DNA from: Pseudomonas sp. LD120
GTDB taxonomy: Bacteria > Pseudomonadota > Gammaproteobacteria > Pseudomonadales > Pseudomonadaceae
Direction: 5' to 3'
Assembly (NCBI RefSeq): GCF_009861525.1
Contig: NZ_WVHL01000005.1
Span: 682,001-746,000 of the forward strand
Length of the DNA: 64,000 nucleotides
Below the pieces are notes generated by a model. That model ran no database searches and was not told the origin of the DNA. It worked only from the letters and a program-made list of their open reading frames with translations. Positions 13,295 to 21,677 of the stretch are shown piece after piece. The position numbers were made by a program, and so were the translations under genes. Numbering within the stretch: the first letter of the stretch is position 1; each line of letters starts with the position of its first letter.

Positions 13295-14713
13295 ATGGCT
13301 GAACGTCTGAATAACGACTTCCAGTTCATCGAGGTCGGGCGCAAAGACCCGAAGAAGAAACTGCTGCGTCAGCGCAAGAAGGAGTTCGTGGAAATCTACG
13401 AACCCTTCAAACCCCAGCAATCGGCCGACCAGGCCCACCGCTGCCTGGGGTGCGGCAACCCGTACTGCGAATGGAAGTGCCCGGTGCACAACTTCATTCC
13501 CAACTGGCTCAAGCTGGTGGCCGAGGGCAACATCCTCGCCGCCGCCGAGCTGTCGCACCAGACCAACACCCTGCCGGAAGTCTGTGGCCGGGTGTGCCCG
13601 CAGGACCGGCTGTGCGAGGGGGCCTGCACCCTCAACGACGGCTTTGGCGCGGTGACCATCGGCTCAGTGGAGAAGTACATCACCGACACCGCTTTCGCCA
13701 TGGGCTGGCGCCCGGACATGTCCAAGGTCAAGCCCACCGGCAAGCGCGTGGCAATCATCGGCGCTGGCCCGGCGGGCCTGGGCTGCGCCGACGTATTGGT
13801 GCGTGGCGGCGTGACCCCGGTGGTGTTCGACAAGAACCCTGAAATCGGCGGTCTGCTAACCTTCGGCATCCCCGAGTTCAAGCTGGAAAAGACCGTACTG
13901 AGCAATCGTCGCGAAGTCTTCAGCGGCATGGGCATCGAGTTCCGCCTCAACACCGAGGTGGGCAAGGACGTGACTATGGAGCAACTGCTCGCCGAATACG
14001 ATGCGGTGTTCATGGGCATGGGCACCTACACCTACATGAAGGGCGGCTTTGCCGGTGAGGATCTGTCGGGTGTGTATGACGCGCTGGACTTCCTGATCGC
14101 CAACGTCAACCGTAACCTGGGCTTTGAAAAGTCGCCGGAAGACTTTGTCGACATGAAGGGCAAGAAGGTGGTGGTACTGGGTGGTGGCGACACCGCGATG
14201 GACTGCAATCGCACCTCGATCCGCCAGGGCGCCAAGTCGGTGACCTGCGCCTACCGTCGTGACGAAGCCAACATGCCCGGCTCGCGCAAAGAGGTGAAGA
14301 ACGCCAAGGAAGAGGGGGTGAAATTCCTCTACAACCGCCAGCCGATCGCCATTGTCGGTGAAGACAAGGTCGAAGGCGTGAAGGTGGTCGAGACCCGTCT
14401 CGGCGAGCCGGACGCCCGTGGCCGTCGCAGCCCCGAGCCGATCCCCGGTTCCGAAGAGATCATCCCGGCCGACGCAGTGGTCATCGCCTTCGGCTTCCGC
14501 CCGAGCCCGGCACCGTGGTTCGAGCAGTTCCAGATCCAGACCGACAGCCAGGGCCGCGTCGTGGCGCCGGAACAAGGTCAGTACAAGCACCAGACCAGCA
14601 ACCCGAAAATTTTCGCCGGTGGTGACATGGTGCGCGGTTCTGATCTCGTGGTGACGGCGATCTTCGAGGGACGTAACGCCGCCGAAGGCATCCTCGACTA
14701 CCTGGGCGTCTGA
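13295..14713 (+). CDS. gltD: Glutamate synthase small subunit
   Basis: Beta subunit that passes electrons from NADPH through FAD to GltB. The 472-aa length is standard. The N-terminus carries two cysteine clusters for 4Fe-4S centres (CLGCGNPYCEWKCP near residue 49, CGRVCPQDRLCEGAC near residue 94). The FAD-binding VAIIGAGPAGLGC motif is near residue 150, and the NADPH-binding VVVLGGGDTAMDC near residue 290. The start at ATG 13295 (MAERLNNDF) is preceded by AGAGG at 13282-13286. An upstream in-frame ATG at 13253 falls inside the palindromic repeat and is not used. Confidence 0.97.
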   Translation: MAERLNNDFQFIEVGRKDPKKKLLRQRKKEFVEIYEPFKPQQSADQAHRCLGCGNPYCEWKCPVHNFIPNWLKLVAEGNILAAAELSHQTNTLPEVCGRVCPQDRLCEGACTLNDGFGAVTIGSVEKYITDTAFAMGWRPDMSKVKPTGKRVAIIGAGPAGLGCADVLVRGGVTPVVFDKNPEIGGLLTFGIPEFKLEKTVLSNRREVFSGMGIEFRLNTEVGKDVTMEQLLAEYDAVFMGMGTYTYMKGGFAGEDLSGVYDALDFLIANVNRNLGFEKSPEDFVDMKGKKVVVLGGGDTAMDCNRTSIRQGAKSVTCAYRRDEANMPGSRKEVKNAKEEGVKFLYNRQPIAIVGEDKVEGVKVVETRLGEPDARGRRSPEPIPGSEEIIPADAVVIAFGFRPSPAPWFEQFQIQTDSQGRVVAPEQGQYKHQTSNPKIFAGGDMVRGSDLVVTAIFEGRNAAEGILDYLGV

Positions 14714-14721
14714 TGACGTCA

Positions 14722-14771
14722 GCGGCAAGCCGCAAGTGAAAGCCGTCGTGCTTTGACTTGCAGCTTGCCGC
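14722..14771. repeat. Palindromic repeat after gltD (same family as 13175-13277)
   Basis: A 16-bp arm GCGGCAAGCCGCAAGT (14722-14737) is the reverse complement, with one mismatch, of ACTTGCAGCTTGCCGC (14756-14771). It starts 8 bp after the gltD stop. The GCAAGC[C/T]GCAAGT core is shared with the gltB-gltD element. It would form a strong RNA hairpin and may end or stabilise the gltBD messenger. Confidence 0.75.
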
Positions 14772-14889
14772 AGCTCCATTACTGCCTCTGTGCGACCAAT
14801 TGACCCCATAGACATAAAGAAACGGCTCTTGCCGTGCCTTTTATGCCCGGCTCTGAGAAAATGCCCCCACTTTTTTTCCGGATGCCGAC

Positions 14890-15957
14890 ATGACTGCCCT
14901 GAAGAACGACCGTTTCCTTCGTGCCCTGCTCAAGCAACCCGTAGACGTCACCCCGGTGTGGATGATGCGGCAAGCCGGGCGCTACCTGCCTGAATACCGC
15001 GCCAGCCGTGCCAATGCCGGTGACTTCATGAGCCTGTGCATGAACCCGGCGTTCGCCTGCGAAGTCACTCTGCAGCCTCTGGACCGCTATCCACAGCTGG
15101 ATGCGGCGATCCTCTTCTCCGACATCCTGACCATCCCCGACGCCATGGGCCAAGGCCTGTACTTTGAAACCGGCGAAGGCCCGCGCTTCAAGAAAGTGGT
15201 CAGCACCCTGGCCGACATCGAAGCCCTGCCGATCCCCGATCCGCAAAAGGATCTGGGCTACGTGATGGACGCGGTCAGCACCATTCGTCGCGAACTCAAT
15301 GGCCGCGTGCCGCTGATCGGTTTTGCCGGCAGCCCCTGGACCCTGGCCACCTACATGGTCGAAGGCGGTTCGTCGAAAGACTTCCGCAAGTCCAAGGCCA
15401 TGCTCTACGACAACCCGCAAGCCATGCACCTGCTGCTGGACAAGCTGGCGCAATCGGTCACCTCTTACCTCAACGGGCAGATCCTGGCCGGTGCCCAGGC
15501 GGTGCAGATTTTCGACAGCTGGGGCGGCAGCCTTTCGTCGGCCGCTTACCAGGAATTCTCCCTGGCCTACATGCGCAAGATCGTCAGCGGCCTGATCCGC
15601 GAGCATGACGGCCGCAAGGTGCCGGTGATCCTGTTCACCAAGGGCGGCGGCCTGTGGCTGGAAAGCATCGCTGATGCTGGCGCCGATGCCCTGGGCCTGG
15701 ACTGGACCTGCGATATCGGCGAAGCGCGGCGCCGCGTCGGCGGCAAGGTTTCCCTGCAAGGCAACATGGACCCCACCGTGCTCTACGCCAATCCGCAGGC
15801 GATCCGCAGCGAAGTCGCACGCATCCTTGCCAGCTACGGCAGCGGCAGCGGTCACGTGTTCAACCTGGGTCATGGCATCACCCCGGAAGTGAAGCCGGAA
15901 CACGCCGGCGCCTTCCTGGAAGCGGTTCACGAGTTATCGGCGCAGTACCACCAGTAA
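14890..15957 (+). CDS. hemE: Uroporphyrinogen decarboxylase
   Basis: Decarboxylates the four acetate side chains of uroporphyrinogen III to give coproporphyrinogen III in haem synthesis; cofactor-free cytoplasmic enzyme. The 355-aa TIM-barrel protein shows the diagnostic RQAGRYLPEYR motif (about residues 27-37), the LFSDILTIPDAMG motif with catalytic Asp (about 77-89), and a conserved FNLGHGITPE near the C-terminus. It is transcribed alone downstream of gltD and followed by a strong terminator. Confidence 0.97.
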   Translation: MTALKNDRFLRALLKQPVDVTPVWMMRQAGRYLPEYRASRANAGDFMSLCMNPAFACEVTLQPLDRYPQLDAAILFSDILTIPDAMGQGLYFETGEGPRFKKVVSTLADIEALPIPDPQKDLGYVMDAVSTIRRELNGRVPLIGFAGSPWTLATYMVEGGSSKDFRKSKAMLYDNPQAMHLLLDKLAQSVTSYLNGQILAGAQAVQIFDSWGGSLSSAAYQEFSLAYMRKIVSGLIREHDGRKVPVILFTKGGGLWLESIADAGADALGLDWTCDIGEARRRVGGKVSLQGNMDPTVLYANPQAIRSEVARILASYGSGSGHVFNLGHGITPEVKPEHAGAFLEAVHELSAQYHQ

Positions 15958-15970
15958 GCGCCACCGCATA

Positions 15971-15999
15971 AAAAACGCCCGGCCTCTGCCGAGCGTTTT
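15971..15999. terminator. Bidirectional rho-independent terminator after hemE
   Basis: AAAACGC-CCGG, loop CCTCTG, then CCGA-GCGTTTT makes a stem flanked by A-run and T-run on its two sides. It can therefore stop both hemE (plus) and the converging MFS gene (minus). Confidence 0.75.
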
Positions 16000-16002
16000 C
16001 AT

Positions 16003-16095
16003 TGGTAGGCGCCGGCTTGCCGGCGAATGAGCCCTCAAGACTGGCGTCTGCCTGGCGAACGCCTGCGCTAGCGAGCCAGCTCCCACACAGGCCAG
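16003..16095. repeat. REP-type palindromic elements between hemE and the MFS gene
   Basis: GTAGGCGCCGGCTTGCCGGC around 16006-16025 is the classic Pseudomonas REP core. A second, degenerate head GCTAGCGAGCCAGCTCCCAC follows around 16067-16086 in inverted orientation, giving a REP doublet. It lies in an extragenic space between convergent genes, the usual location. Confidence 0.8.
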
Positions 16096-16098
16096 GCG

Positions 16099-17358
16099 TT
16101 ACAAAGGCGGGAGTTTTGCCAGTTTCATGGCAATCAGCAGGGCCCCTAGCAACAGGGCACCGATAAACAAGCCAATGCCGTTCCACCCCGCCAGGTGCCA
16201 GAACACCCCGCCCGCAGTGCCGGCGATGCTGGAGCCGGCGTAGTAGCTGAACAGGTACAGCGAAGAGGCCTGGCCCTTGGCCTTGGTGGCCCGGCGGCCG
16301 ATCCAGCTGCTGGCCACCGAGTGAGCGCCGAAGAAGCCGAAAGTGAACAGCAGCATGCCGATCAGCACCAGAGCCAGCGGCGTCAGCAGGGTCAGGGCGA
16401 TTCCCGCCAGCATCAGTACGATGGTGCCCCAGAGCACCCGGCGCCGGCCCAGTTGGTCCGCCAGGGCGCCGATCTTCGCCGAGCTGTAGATCCCCGACAG
16501 GTACACCACCGATAGCAGGCCGACCCAGGCCTGACTCAGGTGATAGGGCTCGGCCAGCAGGCGGTAGCCGATGTAGTTGAACAGGGTGACGAAGGCCCCC
16601 ATCAGCAGGAAACCTTCGAGGAACAGCCAGGGCAGGCCAGCATCGCGAAAGTGCAGGGTGAAGCCGTCCAGCAGGCTGCGCGGGTGCAGCGAGCGCGGGC
16701 GGAAGTTGCGTGATTCGGGAAGGATGCGCCAGAACACTGCAGCGGCGATCAGCGCCAGTCCACCGATCACCAGCATCGTCGTATGCCAACTGACGAAGTC
16801 GATCAATACACCGGTGATCAGCCGACCGCTCATGCCGCCAATGGCGTTACCACCGATGTACAGGCCCATGGCCAGGCCGATGTGTTGGGGGTGGATCTCT
16901 TCGCTCAGGTAGGTCATAGCCACCGCAGCCAGTCCGCTCAGGGATAGCCCCACCAGCGCCCGCATCAGCAGCACCCCTTGCCAGTTGGGCATTAGCGCGC
17001 TGGCGAGGGTGCACAGGGCAGCGGCGAGCAAGGCCGCTACCATCACCGGCTTGCGGCCGATGCGGTCGGAAATGGGCCCGGTGATCAGCAGACCGATGGC
17101 CAGCATGCCAGTCGATACCGAAAGAACCAGGCTGCTTTGCGCCGCATTGATGGAAAACTCCCGGGACAGTAGCGGCATCATCGGTTGCACGCAGTACAGC
17201 AAGGCGAAGGTGGCAAAGCCGCCGCAGAACAGCGCCAGCACGGTGCGCATGAACAGCGGCGTGCCTTTCTCGATATAGACCTCGTTGAGTTGGGCGACTA
17301 CCTCGTCCAGGGGCGTGGCTGGAATGATGTGGGCAAGAGGGGCAGCAGCGGTTTTCAC
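16099..17358 (-). CDS. MFS transporter, YnfM family
   Basis: Predicted 12-helix major facilitator efflux protein of 419 aa in the inner membrane. A cytoplasmic N-terminal extension of about 40 residues precedes helix 1. The MFS signature GPISDRIGRKPVM lies between helices 2 and 3 (about residues 93-105), and a second copy, GALADQLGRRRVL, between helices 8 and 9. A LysR regulator is divergent, as in the E. coli ynfL-ynfM pair, which suggests that regulator controls it. The substrate is unknown. Confidence 0.85.
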   Translation of the reverse strand: MKTAAAPLAHIIPATPLDEVVAQLNEVYIEKGTPLFMRTVLALFCGGFATFALLYCVQPMMPLLSREFSINAAQSSLVLSVSTGMLAIGLLITGPISDRIGRKPVMVAALLAAALCTLASALMPNWQGVLLMRALVGLSLSGLAAVAMTYLSEEIHPQHIGLAMGLYIGGNAIGGMSGRLITGVLIDFVSWHTTMLVIGGLALIAAAVFWRILPESRNFRPRSLHPRSLLDGFTLHFRDAGLPWLFLEGFLLMGAFVTLFNYIGYRLLAEPYHLSQAWVGLLSVVYLSGIYSSAKIGALADQLGRRRVLWGTIVLMLAGIALTLLTPLALVLIGMLLFTFGFFGAHSVASSWIGRRATKAKGQASSLYLFSYYAGSSIAGTAGGVFWHLAGWNGIGLFIGALLLGALLIAMKLAKLPPL

Positions 17359-17403
17359 GGGGACCTCGGGGGGGGGCGCAGCCGGTCAGGCAATGGAAAA
17401 AAG

Positions 17404-17431
17404 CATATAGCGGGCCAATGATTCTTTCCAA
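17404..17431 (-). promoter_or_regulatory. Possible sigma-70 promoter for the MFS gene
   Basis: On the minus strand TTGGAA (17431-17426) and TATATG (17409-17404) are spaced by 16 bp, about 45 bp upstream of the MFS start. The same 120-bp gap must hold the LysR gene promoter and its operator; no clear T-N11-A site was chosen. Confidence 0.35.
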
Positions 17432-17478
17432 TATATTGTTCGACCTGTTTGATAGCTTTAACGACTCAATGGAGCCCC

Positions 17479-18378
17479 ATGGAATTACGTCACTTGCGCT
17501 ACTTCATCGCCGTCGCCGAAGAACTGCATTTCGGCCGTGCGGCTCAGGCGCTGGGCATCTCCCAGCCGCCCTTGAGTCAGCAGATCCAGGCCCTGGAGCA
17601 GGAGGTGGGCGCCCGGCTGTTCGAACGCACCAATCGTCGGGTCGAGCTCAGCGAGGCCGGGCGCCTGTTCCTCGAAGAGGCGCGCCTGGTGCTGGCTCAG
17701 GTGGACAAAGCGGCAGACGTGGCTCGGCGCGCGCAGTTGGGCGAGTTGGGCGAGCTGAAGATCGGCTTCACCTCGTCGGCCCCCTTCAACTCGACCATTC
17801 CCCAGGCGATCTTCGCTTTCCGCCAGCGTTTTCCGGCCGTGCACCTCAAGCTCAAGGAAATGAGCAGCACCCAGGTGGCCGAAGCGCTGGAGGATCAGGC
17901 GATCCAGGTCGGCATCATGCGACCCTTGCCTCTGCCCGACTCCTTGTCGGTGGTGGAGTTGTTGCGTGAACCGCTGGTGGCGGTGCTCAGTTCCAAGCAT
18001 CCGCTGGTGACAGGCAGCGAAGAAGGCCTGCACTTGGCGGCGCTGGCTCACGAACCTTTCGTATTCTTCCCCCGCAGCTACGGCAGCGGGTTGTACGCCC
18101 AATTGTTGAGCCTGTCCCGGGACGCCGGTTTCACCCCGCATTTCGCCCAGGAGGCGGCGGAGGCCATGACCATCATCGGCCTGGTCGCCGCAGGGCTTGG
18201 GGTTTCGGTGCTGCCGGCGTCCTACCAGCGCATGCGCATCGACGGTGTGGTCTATCGCCGCCTGCTGGACCCGGAAGCCATGTCGGCGGTGTGGCTGGTA
18301 CAGCGCAAGGACCAGTGCTCGCCCATGGCCAAGGCGTTTGTCGAGCTACTGACGCGCAAGACCGGGGCCGCGTCCTGA
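17479..18378 (+). CDS. LysR-family transcriptional regulator
   Basis: Cytoplasmic DNA-binding regulator of 299 aa. It has an N-terminal winged helix-turn-helix (residues about 4-62, with FGRAAQALGISQPPLSQQIQALE) and a C-terminal periplasmic-binding-protein-like effector domain (about 90-290). The start at ATG 17479 (MELRHLRYF) has TGGAG eight bases upstream; an upstream GTG/ATG extension would add sequence not found in the family. It is divergent from the MFS exporter, probably its target. The effector is unknown. Confidence 0.9.
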   Translation: MELRHLRYFIAVAEELHFGRAAQALGISQPPLSQQIQALEQEVGARLFERTNRRVELSEAGRLFLEEARLVLAQVDKAADVARRAQLGELGELKIGFTSSAPFNSTIPQAIFAFRQRFPAVHLKLKEMSSTQVAEALEDQAIQVGIMRPLPLPDSLSVVELLREPLVAVLSSKHPLVTGSEEGLHLAALAHEPFVFFPRSYGSGLYAQLLSLSRDAGFTPHFAQEAAEAMTIIGLVAAGLGVSVLPASYQRMRIDGVVYRRLLDPEAMSAVWLVQRKDQCSPMAKAFVELLTRKTGAAS

Positions 18379-18608
18379 GGGGCTGGCTTGCCATCAGCGT
18401 TGTACTTGCCAGGTCGGTTCCCTGACGGAGCTGAAAGGCTGCCTGCATCACGTGGGACTGTGCTTGGGTTGAAAGCGCAGGCAGAAACTTTGAGACGGAT
18501 CTTATAGATTCCGTTTACTGCTCTTTGCTAGCTTCTTGCGCTTGGCCAAGTGCCGTTCGCTCAAGACTGGATGCCAACTCCAGCCCACGCATGACAAGGA
18601 ATCGTCAT

Positions 18609-21113
18609 ATGCGCCAAAGGGACTTGAAGTTCACGTTTTCCGTTACTTCAGCGCAGGTGGAATTCGAGGTTGTCGAATTCACCCTGGAAGAGGCGATGTG
18701 CGAGCCTTATCGGCTCGCGCTGGAGTTGGCCAGTTACACGCCTAACATCGATTTTTCTCACATCCTCGATCAACCCGCCGTGCTGACGATCTGGCAGGGC
18801 GGCAACGCCGTGCGCTACGTCCACGGCCTGGTTTCCAGCTTTACCCAAGGCCCCACGGGCTTTCGTCGTACGCGTTACCGTGCGCTGGTCGAACCGCAGT
18901 TCGCTCGGCTCGGGTTGAGCTCTGACTGGCGTATCTTTCAACACAAAAGCGTGCCTGAAATTCTCAAGTCGGTATTGGATGAACACGGTGTTCTGGATTA
19001 TCAGCAACGTATCTACACCGACCACTTGCCCCGTGAGTACTGCGCGCAAGTGGGCGACAGCGACCTCTATCTGTTCGAACGGCTTTCGGCAGAGGAGGGG
19101 CTGTTCTATTTCTTCAAGCACCAAGACCGCACGTGCACGCTGATTCAGAGCGACAAGTTGTATGTCCAGGAGCGCATTGAGGGAGACCCGGTGCTATTTA
19201 GCGGGCAACCGGCAGGGGATGCTGAGCAGCCGGTGTTGTATGCCTTCAGCTACACGGAAAATGTTCGCACGGCCGAGCAGACTCAACGGGACTACAACTT
19301 CAAGCGACCAGCCTTCAATCAGCAACAGCGCAGCGTGGGCGATGACCTTGAACATCAGGCTCGGCACTATGAGCGCTATGACTACCCTGGCCGCTACAAG
19401 GTCAGCGCTGCCGGTAAACCCTTCACCCAGAATCGTTTGCTGGGCCTGCGCCGCGATGCCCGGGTGGCGATTGTGCAGGGTGATGATCCGCGCCTGATAC
19501 CGGGATTTTCCTTTCAACTGACAGGTCACCCCAGGGCTGACTTCAACCGTTGGTGGCGCACGGTGAGAATCACCCACAAAGGGATTCAGCACGCCAGCCA
19601 GCAAGAGGAGTCGGCGGGCGCCGAGATGGGCGTGAGCTATGACTTCACCGCGCAGATCGTCAGCGAGGAAACCGAATGGCGTCCGCAGCCACTGCCCAAG
19701 CCAGTGGTCGACGGACCGCAGATTGCGACGGTGGTCGGTCCGCAAGAGGAAGAAATCCACGTCGATGAATTTGGTCGGGTGAAGATTCAATACCCCTGGG
19801 ACAGAAAGGGGCGAAACAACGCGTTCAGCTCCTGCTGGGTTCGGGTGTCGCAGAACTGGGCCGGAGCGAACTGGGGACACATGGCAATTCCGCGTGTTGG
19901 CCAGGAAGTGATAGTCGATTACCTGGATGGCGATTGCGATCAGCCGATCATCACCGGGCGCACCTATCGCAAGTCTCACATGCCGCCCTATCAACTGCCG
20001 AATCACAAGACCCTCAGTACGATCAAAAGCAAGGAGTACAGGGGGACGCGAGCCAACGAGTTGCGCATCGACGACACCACCCGACAGATCAGCGCGGCCT
20101 TGATGAGTGATCACGGCAACACAGCACTGCACTTGGGTTACCTGACCCATCCACGACCCGCTGGTGGAGCGGCTCGTGGCGAGGGTTTCGAGCTTCGCAC
20201 CGACGAGCACGGTGCGTTGCGTGCCGCGAAAGGACTGCTGCTCAGCACCGAGGAGCAGTTGAAGGCTGACGGCGGGCAACTGAACCGGGCTAGCGTGGTT
20301 CAAGTGCTGGAAGCGGCATTGCAACTGGCCAAGGGATTGGGCGAGTACGCCACCGGGCACGCTGGCGTGGCGCATGACAGCACGCCTCAGGAAACCCTCA
20401 GTGAAGCGGTTCGCGAGCTGGGGCTCGGGGCCAACGATGAGCCGGGCGGCAAGGGCGGCAAGCCAGCCATCGCCCTGAGCGGTCCCGCTGGCATCGCGGC
20501 CGCTTCCCCGCAGAGCATCACCCTGGCAGCCGGCGAACATATCGACAGCGTGGCTCAGCAGAACCAGCAGCTGACTTCCGGGCAAAAAATAGTGCTCAAC
20601 GCAGGTTCCGATCTGGGGTTGTTTGCCCAGGGTGGCGAGATCCGCCACGTCGCCCATCAAGGGCTGATGCTGCTGCAGGCACAAAACAACAACATCCGCC
20701 TGGAGGCCGACCAGAGCCTGGAGCTCAGCGCGAGCAAGCAGCATGTGCTGATTTCGGCCCAAGAGCACATCACCCTGATGTGCGCAGGCGCCTACCTGAC
20801 CCTCAAGGGCGGGAACATCGAACTGGGCATGCCGGGCAACTTTACCGTCAAGGCGGCGAAGCACAGCCTGCTTGGAGGGGCCGATCTGGCGGCTGAACTT
20901 CCGACGTTCAACGTCGGGGATACCCAGCGTCGCTTCGTGCTCAAGCAGATCGATGGCCAGTCGCCGATGCCCAATGTGCCTTACACCATCACCCTGGCCA
21001 ATGGCGAAGTCGTCGAAGGCATAACGGATGCGCAGGGCGCGACGCAACTGCTGCAGAAGGACGCCATGAGCATCGCCAGCGTGAGCATGAAGCGCTCAGG
21101 TACTGAGTCATGA
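18609..21113 (+). CDS. vgrG: Type VI secretion spike protein VgrG with C-terminal extension
   Basis: Trimeric spike of the T6SS, fired out with its effectors. The 834-aa protein has the gp27-like region (about residues 8-340), the gp5 OB-fold (about 383-470, HVDEFGRVKIQYPWDRKG to DQPIITGR) and a DUF2345 beta-helix region (about 560-760). It ends in a short transthyretin-like domain (about 770-834, FVLKQIDGQSPMPNVPYTITL) of the type that recruits lipase effectors in other VgrGs. The start at ATG 18609 (MRQRDLKF) is supported by AAGGA at 18596-18600. It is the first gene of a cargo module with no hcp or structural T6SS genes nearby, so it must use an apparatus encoded elsewhere. Confidence 0.93.
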   Translation: MRQRDLKFTFSVTSAQVEFEVVEFTLEEAMCEPYRLALELASYTPNIDFSHILDQPAVLTIWQGGNAVRYVHGLVSSFTQGPTGFRRTRYRALVEPQFARLGLSSDWRIFQHKSVPEILKSVLDEHGVLDYQQRIYTDHLPREYCAQVGDSDLYLFERLSAEEGLFYFFKHQDRTCTLIQSDKLYVQERIEGDPVLFSGQPAGDAEQPVLYAFSYTENVRTAEQTQRDYNFKRPAFNQQQRSVGDDLEHQARHYERYDYPGRYKVSAAGKPFTQNRLLGLRRDARVAIVQGDDPRLIPGFSFQLTGHPRADFNRWWRTVRITHKGIQHASQQEESAGAEMGVSYDFTAQIVSEETEWRPQPLPKPVVDGPQIATVVGPQEEEIHVDEFGRVKIQYPWDRKGRNNAFSSCWVRVSQNWAGANWGHMAIPRVGQEVIVDYLDGDCDQPIITGRTYRKSHMPPYQLPNHKTLSTIKSKEYRGTRANELRIDDTTRQISAALMSDHGNTALHLGYLTHPRPAGGAARGEGFELRTDEHGALRAAKGLLLSTEEQLKADGGQLNRASVVQVLEAALQLAKGLGEYATGHAGVAHDSTPQETLSEAVRELGLGANDEPGGKGGKPAIALSGPAGIAAASPQSITLAAGEHIDSVAQQNQQLTSGQKIVLNAGSDLGLFAQGGEIRHVAHQGLMLLQAQNNNIRLEADQSLELSASKQHVLISAQEHITLMCAGAYLTLKGGNIELGMPGNFTVKAAKHSLLGGADLAAELPTFNVGDTQRRFVLKQIDGQSPMPNVPYTITLANGEVVEGITDAQGATQLLQKDAMSIASVSMKRSGTES

Positions 21114-21658
21114 GATATCCACTATGGGCTACGTTGTGTACGGCATTGTTGATTCAGCCCTCCGCATGGGCTGTGTCCAAACGCCCTACAGACGTTCCGG
21201 TGACCATGGAGTCCGGTCGCCCGGCGGCTGACCTCCGGCTTTTGCTGGCCGATACCAATGACCTGGAGATCAGCCAGGTGTTTCTCTGTCGTCGCACCGC
21301 CAGCAAGTGCTATGAAACCCTATGGGACATTGACCTCCCCGCAGGCTGGGCCCAGCCGAAAATAGAGCTGTTGGAAAATTATCCAGGTGCACTCGTCAGA
21401 ACCTATAACCCCGGAGCCCTCCTGCCGGGAGGCAGTTACAACCTGCGCATTCACTTCAACGAACGCAGTCGCTGGCATAAGCAGACAGTCTCCAGCACCT
21501 TGCTGGAGTTCTGCGTAATAAGCGTTGGCGGCGTGTGGCAGGTCCAGGAGCCGGCTCTATGCCTGGCTCGAAGGAATACCGAGGAACGCCAGTCGCGCCC
21601 CCGAAACGAGCGGACATGGTCCGGCGGCATGTTCAGGACGAGCGTGGGGCCAACGTGA
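21110..21658 (+). CDS. Small exported protein, candidate immunity protein to the Tle3-like lipase
   Basis: The 182-aa product starts with a clear Sec signal peptide (MRYPLWATLCTALLIQPSAWA). The mature domain is rich in beta-strand patterns and has a cysteine pair, FLCRRTASKC. It overlaps the vgrG stop by four bases (ATGA) and ends 19 bp before the lipase gene. In P. aeruginosa a periplasmic immunity protein (Tli3) sits between vgrG2b and tle3; position and export suggest the same role here, by inference only. The last ~30 residues are Arg/Thr-rich and look unlike the rest, so the C-terminus may be extended or shifted. Confidence 0.65.
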   Translation: MRYPLWATLCTALLIQPSAWAVSKRPTDVPVTMESGRPAADLRLLLADTNDLEISQVFLCRRTASKCYETLWDIDLPAGWAQPKIELLENYPGALVRTYNPGALLPGGSYNLRIHFNERSRWHKQTVSSTLLEFCVISVGGVWQVQEPALCLARRNTEERQSRPRNERTWSGGMFRTSVGPT

Positions 21659-21677
21659 TCAAGGAGGAAAACCTCAG

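Noticed and set aside
18525..18608. Earlier in-frame start for vgrG at 18525
   Set aside because: It would add 28 residues without similarity to VgrG; AAGGA eight bases before ATG 18609 fits better.
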